From Sphingobacterium psychroaquaticum (lineage in GTDB: Bacteria > Bacteroidota > Bacteroidia > Sphingobacteriales > Sphingobacteriaceae), in NCBI RefSeq assembly GCF_900177625.1, contig NZ_FXAU01000004.1, positions 124,001 through 188,000 on the forward strand: 64,000 bases of DNA, in the 5' to 3' direction. The notes beneath the pieces are model-generated. The model did not search any database and was not told the origin of the DNA. It saw nothing but the letters and a program-made list of their open reading frames with translations. Both the position numbers and the translations under genes were made by a program. Shown here in pieces: positions 45,235 through 52,250 of this stretch. The first letter of the stretch is position 1. Every line of letters begins with the position of its first letter.

Positions 45235-45965
45235 TTCTCCAGACTTAGATTTTTACCGTCCCACACAGCATACGTATAGTGATGAAACCAATCCCCAAGA
45301 TTTACTATACGGCTATTTTCACCAATAGGCAAGTCATACGGAAGATGGCGATGCCCAAAAACAAAGAAATCATAATGTTTCTTTTGCAGTATTTCTTTAG
45401 CGTATAATATGAGCCATTCCTTATCTTCACCTAAGAAGACCTCCTCTCCGCCACTCGCTCCGCGACTATGCCTAGACCAACGATTGGCAATACCAATTCC
45501 AATACTTGGATGCAAGCAGCCAAATAGCCACTGACAGATGTTACTTCTAAAGAATTTTTTCAGGAATTTATACTTCGCATCACCCGGACCTAATCCATCA
45601 CCATGATGTATATAAAACTTTTTGCCGTCCAGTGTTAATTCCAGTTCATTATCGATTATCCTTGCACCAAGCTCTTCTTTCAGGTAGCCGAACATCCACA
45701 TATCATGATTCCCTTTAAAGAAAGTAATCTCTACACCTAGATCCGATAATTCAGCTAGTTTTCCTAAAAAACGCACAAAGCCTTTGGGCACAGCCGTCTT
45801 ATACTCAAACCAAAAATCAAAAATGTCTCCAACAAGAAACAATGCTTTTGCATCCACCTTAATCGTATCCAACCACGCTACGATCTGCTTCTCCCGTTCT
45901 TGAGAAACGGCAAGAGGTGACACCCCTAAATGAAAGTCTGATGCAAAATAGATTTTATCCCTCAT
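45222..45965 (-). CDS. lpxH: UDP-2,3-diacylglucosamine diphosphatase (LpxH type)
   Basis: Metallophosphoesterase of 247 residues that would cleave UDP-diacylglucosamine in lipid A synthesis. Metal motifs: ASDFHLGVS, VGDIFDFWFEY, FFKGNHDMW, IHHGDGLG and FGHRHLPYDL. Overall form matches LpxH-like enzymes of Bacteroidota. The ATG at 45965 is four bases after a promoter -7 element supplied by a heptamer array. Operon with the Crp-family and SMR genes downstream. Confidence 0.82.
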   Translation of the reverse strand: MRDKIYFASDFHLGVSPLAVSQEREKQIVAWLDTIKVDAKALFLVGDIFDFWFEYKTAVPKGFVRFLGKLAELSDLGVEITFFKGNHDMWMFGYLKEELGARIIDNELELTLDGKKFYIHHGDGLGPGDAKYKFLKKFFRSNICQWLFGCLHPSIGIGIANRWSRHSRGASGGEEVFLGEDKEWLILYAKEILQKKHYDFFVFGHRHLPYDLPIGENSRIVNLGDWFHHYTYAVWDGKNLSLEKWTH

Positions 45966-45969
45966 AGCA

Positions 45970-45977
45970 CAAAAGTA
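45970..45977 (-). promoter_or_regulatory. lpxH promoter -7 element within the heptamer array
   Basis: TACTTTTG on the minus strand: the last TACTTTT heptamer plus the following G. It ends four bases before the ATG, implying a leaderless or near-leaderless mRNA. Confidence 0.5.
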
Positions 45978-46040
45978 TAAAGTATCAGGTACAAAGTATA
46001 AAGTATTTAGTACAAAGTATCAGGTATAAAGTATTTAGCA
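45971..46040 (-). repeat. Ten-unit TACnnnn heptamer array
   Basis: Exactly 70 bp. Read on the minus strand from 46040: TGCTAAA, TACTTTA, TACCTGA, TACTTTG, TACTAAA, TACTTTA, TACTTTG, TACCTGA, TACTTTA, TACTTTT. Period seven throughout, with a TACTTTA/TACTTTG/TACCTGA higher-order pattern. Confidence 0.8.
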
Positions 46041-46074
46041 CCATGATGAGACAAGATCTTGTGTCTTAATGCAG

Positions 46075-46120
46075 AAACACAAACCCGGAACGGCGCAACG
46101 CAGCTAAATTTTGTGTCTAT
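46075..46120 (+). repeat. Dispersed repeat, CGCAGCTAAAT copy 2
   Basis: AAACCCG...CAACGCAGCTAAAT (46081-46109) resembles 32534-32562, and CAGCTAAATTTTGTGTCTAT (46101-46120) matches 48951-48970 at 18 of 20 bases. Confidence 0.55.
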
Positions 46121-46131
46121 CAAAACACAAA

Positions 46132-46155
46132 AAAGGCGCTTTTTTAAGCGCCTTT
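46132..46155. terminator. Terminator after the short glycogen-synthase-like gene
   Basis: AAAGGCGCTT and AAGCGCCTTT with a TTTT loop, flanked by A and T runs. Confidence 0.78.
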
Positions 46156-46180
46156 ACCTATAATTTAATCTAGAAAATCT

Positions 46181-47002
46181 TTACGCGGTCTCTGCGTCGA
46201 CTGTTGCGAACTCATCGAATAGTTCGCCAAAGCCTTCATAGTCGTCATCGCCTTTCGGTGAGAAACTACGAATACCCTTCTCGGCTATAAAAGCCTTCAA
46301 AGTAGGATCAATCGTTTCGTCAGCATACACAGCAATGTCTGTATATGTAAGCGCCCCTTTGTAAAGATCTACATACGAACCATCTCCATAAACAGCTGCT
46401 TCTTCAGGCGTCATATCCTCTTGTCCAGCCATTTCTGCATACTTTGGTGTCAACGTATCGAAGTCTTCATCTGCATACAAAGAGTACATCACTTTAGCAT
46501 CTTTAAATGCAGGATCATCTTTATACGTCGTTTTCAAAAAGGCAGGAACCATTGCTGTAAACCATCCGTGGCAGTGGACCACATCGGGCGACCAACCTAG
46601 TTTCTTAACAGTTTCCAGTGCACCTTTACAGAAGAACAATGATCGCTCATTGTTGTCTGCAAAAAACTCACCCTTCTCGTCACGAAAAACTTTTTTCCGC
46701 TGAAAATACTCTTCATTGTCCAAAAAGTAAACCTGCATACGTGCTGCAGGCAATGAAGCTACTTTAATAATTAGCGGATTATCATTGTTATCCACCACGA
46801 TGTTCATTCCCGACAACCTTATCACTTCGTGAAGACGATTTCTGCGCTCATTAATATTACCAAAACGTGGCATTAGGATCCGAATCTCAAATCCCTTTTC
46901 CTGCATCGCTTGTGGCAATTGGCGTGTTATTTCAGAAATTTTACTTATTTCAAGGAAAGGCGACATCTCATGGGTTACAAACAATATTTTCGTTTTTGCC
47001 AT
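46181..47002 (-). CDS. Short glycogen/starch-synthase-like protein (GT5 N-domain only)
   Basis: About 273 residues that match only the N-terminal catalytic domain of GT5 glycogen/starch synthases (usually ~480). Signatures: ILFVTHEMSPFLEISKISEI in place of the ADP-glucose site K-x-G-G-L-x-D-V, RILMPRFGNINERRNRLHEV, and SPDVVHCHGWFTAMVPAFLK. The KxGGL loop is not intact and the C-terminal nucleotide-binding domain is missing, so glycogen synthesis by this protein alone is unlikely. Such short proteins next to panC are common in Bacteroidota; role unknown. ATG at 47002 chosen over a TTG six bases upstream. Divergent from panC. Confidence 0.82.
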   Translation of the reverse strand: MAKTKILFVTHEMSPFLEISKISEITRQLPQAMQEKGFEIRILMPRFGNINERRNRLHEVIRLSGMNIVVDNNDNPLIIKVASLPAARMQVYFLDNEEYFQRKKVFRDEKGEFFADNNERSLFFCKGALETVKKLGWSPDVVHCHGWFTAMVPAFLKTTYKDDPAFKDAKVMYSLYADEDFDTLTPKYAEMAGQEDMTPEEAAVYGDGSYVDLYKGALTYTDIAVYADETIDPTLKAFIAEKGIRSFSPKGDDDYEGFGELFDEFATVDAETA

Positions 47003-47047
47003 CTCCAATTGTTTTTTTTTGTTTTATAGAACAGTAAAATCGGTCTA

Positions 47048-47055
47048 CAAAGGTA
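47048..47055 (-). promoter_or_regulatory. Promoter of the GT5-like gene
   Basis: TACCTTTG on the minus strand, with TTG 20 bases upstream; the ATG is about 46 bp downstream. Confidence 0.55.
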
Positions 47056-47133
47056 CGTAAATTTTATCAATTCCACAATCCCTTAGTTTTCACCCTTTTA
47101 TATTTCAAAAACATTTTCGCAATTTTGCGGTCT

Positions 47134-47141
47134 TATTTTTG
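47134..47141 (+). promoter_or_regulatory. panC promoter -7 element
   Basis: TATTTTTG, 15 bp before the panC ATG at 47157. Confidence 0.45.
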
Positions 47142-47156
47142 ACTACATACCCTGTC

Positions 47157-48005
47157 ATGATGGAAATATTTGAAACAAAAAAACAACTGCAAACACATCT
47201 TGCGGACTTACGGCAAGCTGGTAAAAAGATAGCCCTCGTACCGACCATGGGCGCGCTCCATGAAGGACATTTATCGCTAATATCAGAAGCTCAAAAAGTT
47301 GCAGACATTGTTGTATGCAGTATTTTTGTGAACCCAACCCAATTCAACGACCCGAAGGATCTCGAAAAGTATCCGCGCCCCATTGAAAATGACATCAAAT
47401 TGCTCACATCGGCTAAATGTGACATTCTCTTTATGCCTACCGTAGCCGAGATGTACCCCGCAGATGAGACACCATGGCACATTAACCTTGGCGCGCTGGA
47501 TTCTATTTGGGAAGGAGAAAAACGCCCTGGGCACTTTCAAGGTGTTACACAAGTGGTTTATAAACTCTTTATGCTAACCCTTCCCGATGTCGCATGTTTC
47601 GGACAAAAAGACTTTCAACAGATCATGGTCATTCAAAAAATGATAGACATCAAGCAGTTACCTGTAACAATCCATATATGTCCTATTGTCCGAAGCCCAG
47701 AAGGCTTAGCACTAAGCTCCCGGAATATGCGATTATCGGAAGCGGACAAGATTAAAGCATTGGCACTATATCGTTCATTAAATACAATAAAGAAAGGTTT
47801 TCCACAAACAGCAATAGCACAATTAGAGGAGAATGCGGAGCAAGTATTAGCCGATGAAGGAGAAATAACCCTCGAATATCTGGCTATCTGTGAAAGCACA
47901 ACCTTATCACCGGCCACAACAATAGAACCAGGCAAATCATATGTCGCTTTACTGGTGGCTTGGGTCGCAGGCGTCCGTCTTATTGATAATATGATTTTAA
48001 GTTAA
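47157..48005 (+). CDS. panC: Pantothenate synthetase
   Basis: ATP-dependent ligation of pantoate and beta-alanine. About 282 residues with VPTMGALHEGHLSLISEAQ (the HIGH-type nucleotide site), VNPTQFNDPKDLEKYPR, FGQKDFQQIMVIQKM and RSPEGLALSSRNMRLS. ATG at 47157 gives the usual N-terminus; a TTG 18 bases upstream is inside the -7 element. Paired with panD 58 bp downstream, which makes its beta-alanine. Confidence 0.96.
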   Translation: MMEIFETKKQLQTHLADLRQAGKKIALVPTMGALHEGHLSLISEAQKVADIVVCSIFVNPTQFNDPKDLEKYPRPIENDIKLLTSAKCDILFMPTVAEMYPADETPWHINLGALDSIWEGEKRPGHFQGVTQVVYKLFMLTLPDVACFGQKDFQQIMVIQKMIDIKQLPVTIHICPIVRSPEGLALSSRNMRLSEADKIKALALYRSLNTIKKGFPQTAIAQLEENAEQVLADEGEITLEYLAICESTTLSPATTIEPGKSYVALLVAWVAGVRLIDNMILS

Positions 48006-48051
48006 TTGTCATTTTAACGATCTATTGTTCTCATTTCTATTCAAAATAAGA

Positions 48052-48059
48052 TAATTTTG
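48052..48059 (+). promoter_or_regulatory. panD promoter -7 element, 4 bp from the ATG
   Basis: TAATTTTG followed by CAGC and then the ATG at 48064, so the mRNA may be leaderless. Confidence 0.5.
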
Positions 48060-48063
48060 CAGC

Positions 48064-48414
48064 ATGATGATTGAGGTAATGAAATCAAAAATTCACCGTG
48101 TTCGTGTAACACAGGCTGAATTGAACTATGTTGGCAGTATCACCATCGATGAAGATATTATGGAGGCCGCCAATATTATTGCGAATGAAAAGGTACAAAT
48201 TGTAAACAATAACAACGGTGCGCGATTGGAAACCTATGTGATTCCAGGTGAGCGTGGATCAGGTATCATTTGCCTAAATGGTGCTGCTGCGCGATTGGTG
48301 CAAGTCGGTGACATCGTTATTATCATATCCTATGCGACGATGACACCAGAGGAGGCAAAAAGCCACCAGCCAACATTGGTTTTTCCAGATGATAACAATA
48401 AGTTAATTCGATAA
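48064..48414 (+). CDS. panD: Aspartate 1-decarboxylase
   Basis: Pyruvoyl enzyme making beta-alanine for pantothenate. 116 residues; self-cleavage occurs at Gly24-Ser25 in [11 protein letters not shown], giving the pyruvoyl group on Ser25. Using ATG 48064 the residue numbering equals that of the E. coli enzyme; ATG 48067 is also possible. [20 protein letters not shown] is the other family marker. A terminator follows. Confidence 0.95.
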   Translation: MMIEVMKSKIHRVRVTQAELNYVGSITIDEDIMEAANIIANEKVQIVNNNNGARLETYVIPGERGSGIICLNGAAARLVQVGDIVIIISYATMTPEEAKSHQPTLVFPDDNNKLIR

Positions 48415-48439
48415 TATCGAAGGCTTTTCATATTTTTAC

Positions 48440-48468
48440 AGCGCTATCCTTAACCGATAGCGCTTTTT
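48440..48468 (+). terminator. Terminator after panD
   Basis: AGCGCTATC and GATAGCGCT with a 7-base loop, then T5. Confidence 0.82.
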
Positions 48469-48470
48469 GT

Positions 48471-48839
48471 TTGCATAAATTATCCACTACATACCGCTCT
48501 CTTGTCGCTTATCTATTAAGCACCTGGATGATGGTTATCATCATCAGTGGCGTCGTGTTTATGCACAAGGAGGTTACTTCGACGGGAGAAATCATTACAC
48601 ACATTCACCCGTACAATTTCACAAAAAAGAAAAGCCAACAAGAGCACCATAAATCCGACGATGAGATACAATACCTCAATGTCGTATTTCAAGGCGCTTA
48701 CATCAACACGGATATTGTTGTTTTTGAATTCGCTTTATCTCCACTTGAATTTTATGTTGGTTACCCACAACTAACTCCGCATCTTCGGTCAACCGAGTTA
48801 CTGGATGCGTATTACCTCCGGGGTCCACCCTTGGTATAG
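48471..48839 (+). CDS. Small membrane protein with His-rich motif, before a TonB receptor
   Basis: 122 residues from a TTG start (48471); an ATG at 48528 would cut into the membrane segment STWMMVIIISGVVFMH. One N-terminal helix (about 13-30), then a polar region with HIHPYNFTKKKSQQEHHKSD, suggestive of metal binding, and a C-terminal segment YLRGPPLV. I do not know the family name; similar small proteins are found before TonB receptors in Bacteroidota. Located just ahead of the 781-residue receptor, with a 355-bp repeat-rich gap between. Confidence 0.6.
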   Translation: MHKLSTTYRSLVAYLLSTWMMVIIISGVVFMHKEVTSTGEIITHIHPYNFTKKKSQQEHHKSDDEIQYLNVVFQGAYINTDIVVFEFALSPLEFYVGYPQLTPHLRSTELLDAYYLRGPPLV

Positions 48840-49140
48840 TTCAAATCGTTAGAAAATTTAAAATAGTAGGGGCTTAGGAAGCAGCTCGAGATGCGAGTTT
48901 TGCATTATGGGCACGAGCTACAAGCCTGCCTGTGGTAAGCAGGCACGCGCCAGCTAAATTTTGTATCTACAAGTCTATACAGTAAACAGATCGCGTGCTC
49001 AGCATAGCTGTTGCACTATGGAAAGGACACGAGCCGAAGGCTCGTGCCAGCTAGTACGTATATTTCGGCATCGCATAAAACGTACAGACTTGATAGCTTT
49101 ACGACTTTACAGTTTGATAACGTAACCGCAACATCTAACG
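48840..49140. repeat. Repeat-rich intergenic region
   Basis: No gene. It holds GCACGAGCTACAAG with an inserted GCCTGC/GCAGGC hairpin (48911-48946), CAGCTAAATTTTGTATCTAC (48951-48970) and GGACACGAGCCGAAGGCTCG plus TGCCAG (49025-49050), all related to repeats at 24517-24542 and 46075-46120. Confidence 0.55.
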
Positions 49141-49172
49141 ACTTTACAGTTTAACAACTTAACAGTTTAACA
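49141..49172 (+). repeat. Octamer tandem repeat before the TonB receptor
   Basis: Two 16-base copies, ACTTTACAGTTTAACA and ACTTAACAGTTTAACA, one mismatch, each made of two 8-mers ending ACA. A related GACTTTACAGTTTGATAACG lies at 49103-49122. Confidence 0.65.
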
Positions 49173-49194
49173 CAAAACAATTTCACTTTACATA

Positions 49195-51540
49195 ATGACA
49201 AAAACATACTTTTGGTTATTAATAACCCTTTTATATATATTCCCGATCACTTTATTTTCTCAAGTTACCCTTAAAGGAAAAGTAACAGATGCAAATCAAG
49301 CGCCGATTGCGCAGGCTACAATCTTGGTTGATGGCACCAAACTGGGAACCTCCACTGACAACGAAGGTTTCTTCACGTTATCCAATGTCCCGACAGATAA
49401 ATCCACATTAACGACACGGGCTGTTGGTTACCAAAGCAGTAAGCGAACACTAAACCCAAAGGAAAAATCGGCAACTATTACGATTGTACTAAACGAAGAT
49501 AACCTCAGTTTAAATGAAGTCGTTGTCAGTGCGACGCGGTATGGCTTGGAACGTCGAGAAGCTCCGGTGGTTGTAAATGTACTAGGACCGAAACTATTCA
49601 ATGCGACCCAATCTGTCGCCATGTCCGAAACATTGAACTACCAACCTGGTGTCCGTGTAGAGAACAACTGTCAAAACTGTGGTTTTTCACAAGTACGACT
49701 AAACGGGATGCAAGGTGCTTATTCTCAAATCCTGATCAATAGCCGATCCGTTTTCAGCGCCCTGAATAGTGTGTACGGTCTTGATCAAATTCCAACCAGT
49801 ATGATTGACCGCATCGAAGTCGTACGTAGTGGCGGCTCTGCCTTATTTGGTGCAAACGCAATTGCGGGTACCATCAATATCATCACGAAAGATCCGGTAG
49901 AAAATGACTGGCAAATTAAATCGACAAATTCACTGATCGATGGCAAATCATGGGACAATACCATTGATTTCAACACCTCATATGTGGATACAGATCTTCG
50001 GAACGGTGTTACTTTCTATGGTATGCATCGCAACCGTGAGGCCTGGGATGCAAACGACGATGGCTTTTCCGAAATCACTAAACTTCGAAATACTACATTT
50101 GGCACCAAGGCGTTCTTCAAACCTTCGGAGTACAACAAAATTACTTTGGACATGAGTGTGCTTAATGAATTTCGTAGAGGGGGAGATCGTCTTAACCTGG
50201 CGCCACACTTTACGGATGTAACCGAGCAGTTGCAGACCAACTCCTTGATTGGAGGTCTTACATATGACCAATATTCTAAAGATTGGAAACAAAAACTATC
50301 GCTCTACGTATCCGCACAAAAAACAAAAAGAGACAGTTACTATGGTGGGCTTGCTGGTTCAACCAGTCATCAAGATAGCGTTACCGCTGCAAACTCATAT
50401 GGTGTAACCGATGACTTTGCGATGGTAGCCGGTGCACAATATACGTACAACTTTGATAAGGATGTGTTCACAGCGGGCGTCGAGTTCAATAGCAACCGAA
50501 CAGAAGATAATATCCCCGCCTACAATCGCATGATCGATCAGAAAACTAATGCGTTAGGGGCTTATGCACAATATGAATGGAAAATCGTTGATCAACTCAA
50601 GGCACTGATTGGCGCACGCTATGATTATACACACGTGGATGGAACCTACCAGCTATTGGACAAAAACCGTATATCGGATCAAAACTTTGGAACCTTTAGC
50701 CCTCGCTTAACGATCTTATATGATATTGATTCATACCTTCAATTTAGAGGCGGATATGCGCGTGGTTTCAGAGCGCCACAGGCCTTCAATGAAGATATGC
50801 ATGTTACGTCTATTGGCGGTCAGCAGGCCTTCGTGCTGATGGGTGAAAACCTGAAAACAGAATACTCTAATGCCTATACTGGTTCATTTAATTACACCCG
50901 TAATTTTGGTCGCACACAAGCGAGTCTTTTGATCGAGGGTTTTTATACCGATTTGAAGAACCCATTTACCAACGTAATGACATCGGAAGAAGACGATATT
51001 ATTATGCAAGAAATGCGTAATGGCGCAGGTTCGAAAGTTTATGGTAGTAATATTGAGCTTAGCGTTGCTCCTTCCAGTAAATTCAGTGTACAGGCTGGAG
51101 GAACGATCCAACGTTCGAAATTCAATGAAGAACAAATCATTTTCGAAGGCGAGACAGCGGCAGACAATGTTGTTACGAAGCGCTATATGCGTACACCAAA
51201 TATGTATGGATACTTAAATACCAATATTAAAGCGACAAAACAATTTGCTATCGATGTTACCGGTGTATATACAGGCAAAATGTTAGTCCCGCATGTACAG
51301 GAAAGCGGACAGATGCTCGTTAAAGAAGCACGGGACTTTGCCGAGTTAAACCTTCGTTTAGGCTATACCGTCGCCATCAAAAAAGAATTTAGTATGGAGT
51401 TTTTTGGGGGTGTACAGAATATGTTCAATGCCTTCCAGAAAGACTTTGATCGCGGTGCTTTACGGGACTCGAATTATATTTATGGACCAACAAAGCCGCG
51501 AACATTTACACTTGGCGTCAAAATTGGACATTTTCACTAG
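49195..51540 (+). CDS. TonB-dependent receptor with CxxC in the plug, probable metal or haem uptake
   Basis: 781 residues: signal peptide (about 1-22), carboxypeptidase-D-like domain (about 24-105, GKVTDANQAPIAQATILVD), TonB box region LNEVVVSATRYGLERREAP, plug and 22-strand barrel ending FTLGVKIGHFH. The plug holds Cys159 and Cys162 in NNCQNCGFSQVRLNGMQGAY, then RVEVVRSGGSALFGANAIAG-like IDRIEVVRSGGSALFGANA. The CxxC plug motif is not part of the standard porin-type receptors. The family transports metal or small iron/cobalt compounds; the exact ligand is not fixed by sequence. Partner genes: His-rich small protein upstream, thioredoxin-fold protein downstream. TAG stop begins a heptamer repeat. 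Confidence 0.9.
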   Translation: MTKTYFWLLITLLYIFPITLFSQVTLKGKVTDANQAPIAQATILVDGTKLGTSTDNEGFFTLSNVPTDKSTLTTRAVGYQSSKRTLNPKEKSATITIVLNEDNLSLNEVVVSATRYGLERREAPVVVNVLGPKLFNATQSVAMSETLNYQPGVRVENNCQNCGFSQVRLNGMQGAYSQILINSRSVFSALNSVYGLDQIPTSMIDRIEVVRSGGSALFGANAIAGTINIITKDPVENDWQIKSTNSLIDGKSWDNTIDFNTSYVDTDLRNGVTFYGMHRNREAWDANDDGFSEITKLRNTTFGTKAFFKPSEYNKITLDMSVLNEFRRGGDRLNLAPHFTDVTEQLQTNSLIGGLTYDQYSKDWKQKLSLYVSAQKTKRDSYYGGLAGSTSHQDSVTAANSYGVTDDFAMVAGAQYTYNFDKDVFTAGVEFNSNRTEDNIPAYNRMIDQKTNALGAYAQYEWKIVDQLKALIGARYDYTHVDGTYQLLDKNRISDQNFGTFSPRLTILYDIDSYLQFRGGYARGFRAPQAFNEDMHVTSIGGQQAFVLMGENLKTEYSNAYTGSFNYTRNFGRTQASLLIEGFYTDLKNPFTNVMTSEEDDIIMQEMRNGAGSKVYGSNIELSVAPSSKFSVQAGGTIQRSKFNEEQIIFEGETAADNVVTKRYMRTPNMYGYLNTNIKATKQFAIDVTGVYTGKMLVPHVQESGQMLVKEARDFAELNLRLGYTVAIKKEFSMEFFGGVQNMFNAFQKDFDRGALRDSNYIYGPTKPRTFTLGVKIGHFH

Positions 51541-51593
51541 AGGATAGTTTCTAGAAGGTAGTTTGTAGTTAATAGAAAGTATTGATTATAGGG
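51538..51593 (+). repeat. Stop-anchored heptamer repeat (TonB receptor gene)
   Basis: TAGAGGA, TAGTTTC, TAGAAGG, TAGTTTG, TAGTTAA, TAGAAAG, then degenerate TATTGAT and TATAGGG. The first TAG is the receptor stop codon. Six clean units of seven bases. Confidence 0.8.
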
Positions 51594-51622
51594 GTTGGGC
51601 TTGTCCCCGCCTGCGTGGTTGG

Positions 51623-51664
51623 TAGAAAGTAGTTGGTTGTTAGTAGAGAGTAGTTCGTAGAGAA
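51623..51664 (+). repeat. Second heptamer block before the thioredoxin-like gene
   Basis: TAGAAAG, TAGTTGG, TTGTTAG, TAGAGAG, TAGTTCG, TAGAGAA: six units in exact 7-base steps, separated from the first block by a GC-rich stretch. Confidence 0.75.
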
Positions 51665-51690
51665 ATAAAGACCTGTTAAAAGTTATACAG

Positions 51691-52173
51691 ATGAAAAAGA
51701 AAGCAATCATATTCTTATTTTTCTTGTTGACCTTGTCGATGAGCCGCCTTCGTGCGCAACAGAAAGCAGCGGCTGTGAACTGGATTACCTTTGAGCAATT
51801 GTCGGACTCCTTAGCGATACACCCGAAAAAGGTTCTTCTCTTCTTCCACACCGATTGGTGTGCTTACTGCCGTAAGATGCAGCGGGAAGTATTCACGGAC
51901 CCTAAAATAGTCACCCAATTAAATACACATTACTATGCCGTCCGCTTCGATGCGGAGAGCACAGATACCGTTTCTTTTGATGGGGCGCTGTACACCAACA
52001 GTGCTCCACAAAAGAAAACTGGAAGCTACCATAAACTAGCTGAACTTCTGGCAGCACGCCAGGGTACGTTCAGTTTCCCGACCACTATAATACTTAATGC
52101 ACATTTTCAGGTACAAACACGCTCTTTTGAATACCTGGATCGAAAGAAACTCGCTCGAGTAATCGAGTTTTAA
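51691..52173 (+). CDS. Exported thioredoxin-fold protein (CAYC)
   Basis: 160 residues with signal peptide MKKKAIIFLFFLLTLSMSRL and mature start near AQQKAAAV. Thioredoxin fold: KKVLLFFHTDWCAYCRKMQ with the redox pair Cys57-x2-Cys60, cis-proline region GTFSFPTTIILN. Related to periplasmic thioredoxin-like proteins of the TlpA/DUF255 kind; redox partner unknown. Encoded 150 bp after a TonB receptor that carries a CxxC in its plug, which suggests that receptor as a client. Confidence 0.85.
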   Translation: MKKKAIIFLFFLLTLSMSRLRAQQKAAAVNWITFEQLSDSLAIHPKKVLLFFHTDWCAYCRKMQREVFTDPKIVTQLNTHYYAVRFDAESTDTVSFDGALYTNSAPQKKTGSYHKLAELLAARQGTFSFPTTIILNAHFQVQTRSFEYLDRKKLARVIEF

Positions 52174-52250
52174 ATCGTATTTTTTTATGTTTGCTGTAGC
52201 GTAGTCCTAATACCGCACGTTCTACCTAATGTTAAAGACTAAAAAATATT

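Noticed and set aside
45971..46040. CRISPR array
   Set aside because: Units are 7 bases with no spacers or cas genes; it is a short tandem repeat.
48840..49194. Cobalamin or other riboswitch before the TonB receptor
   Set aside because: No B12-box (GCCACTG) or TPP-type core motif is present; the region is made of short repeats.
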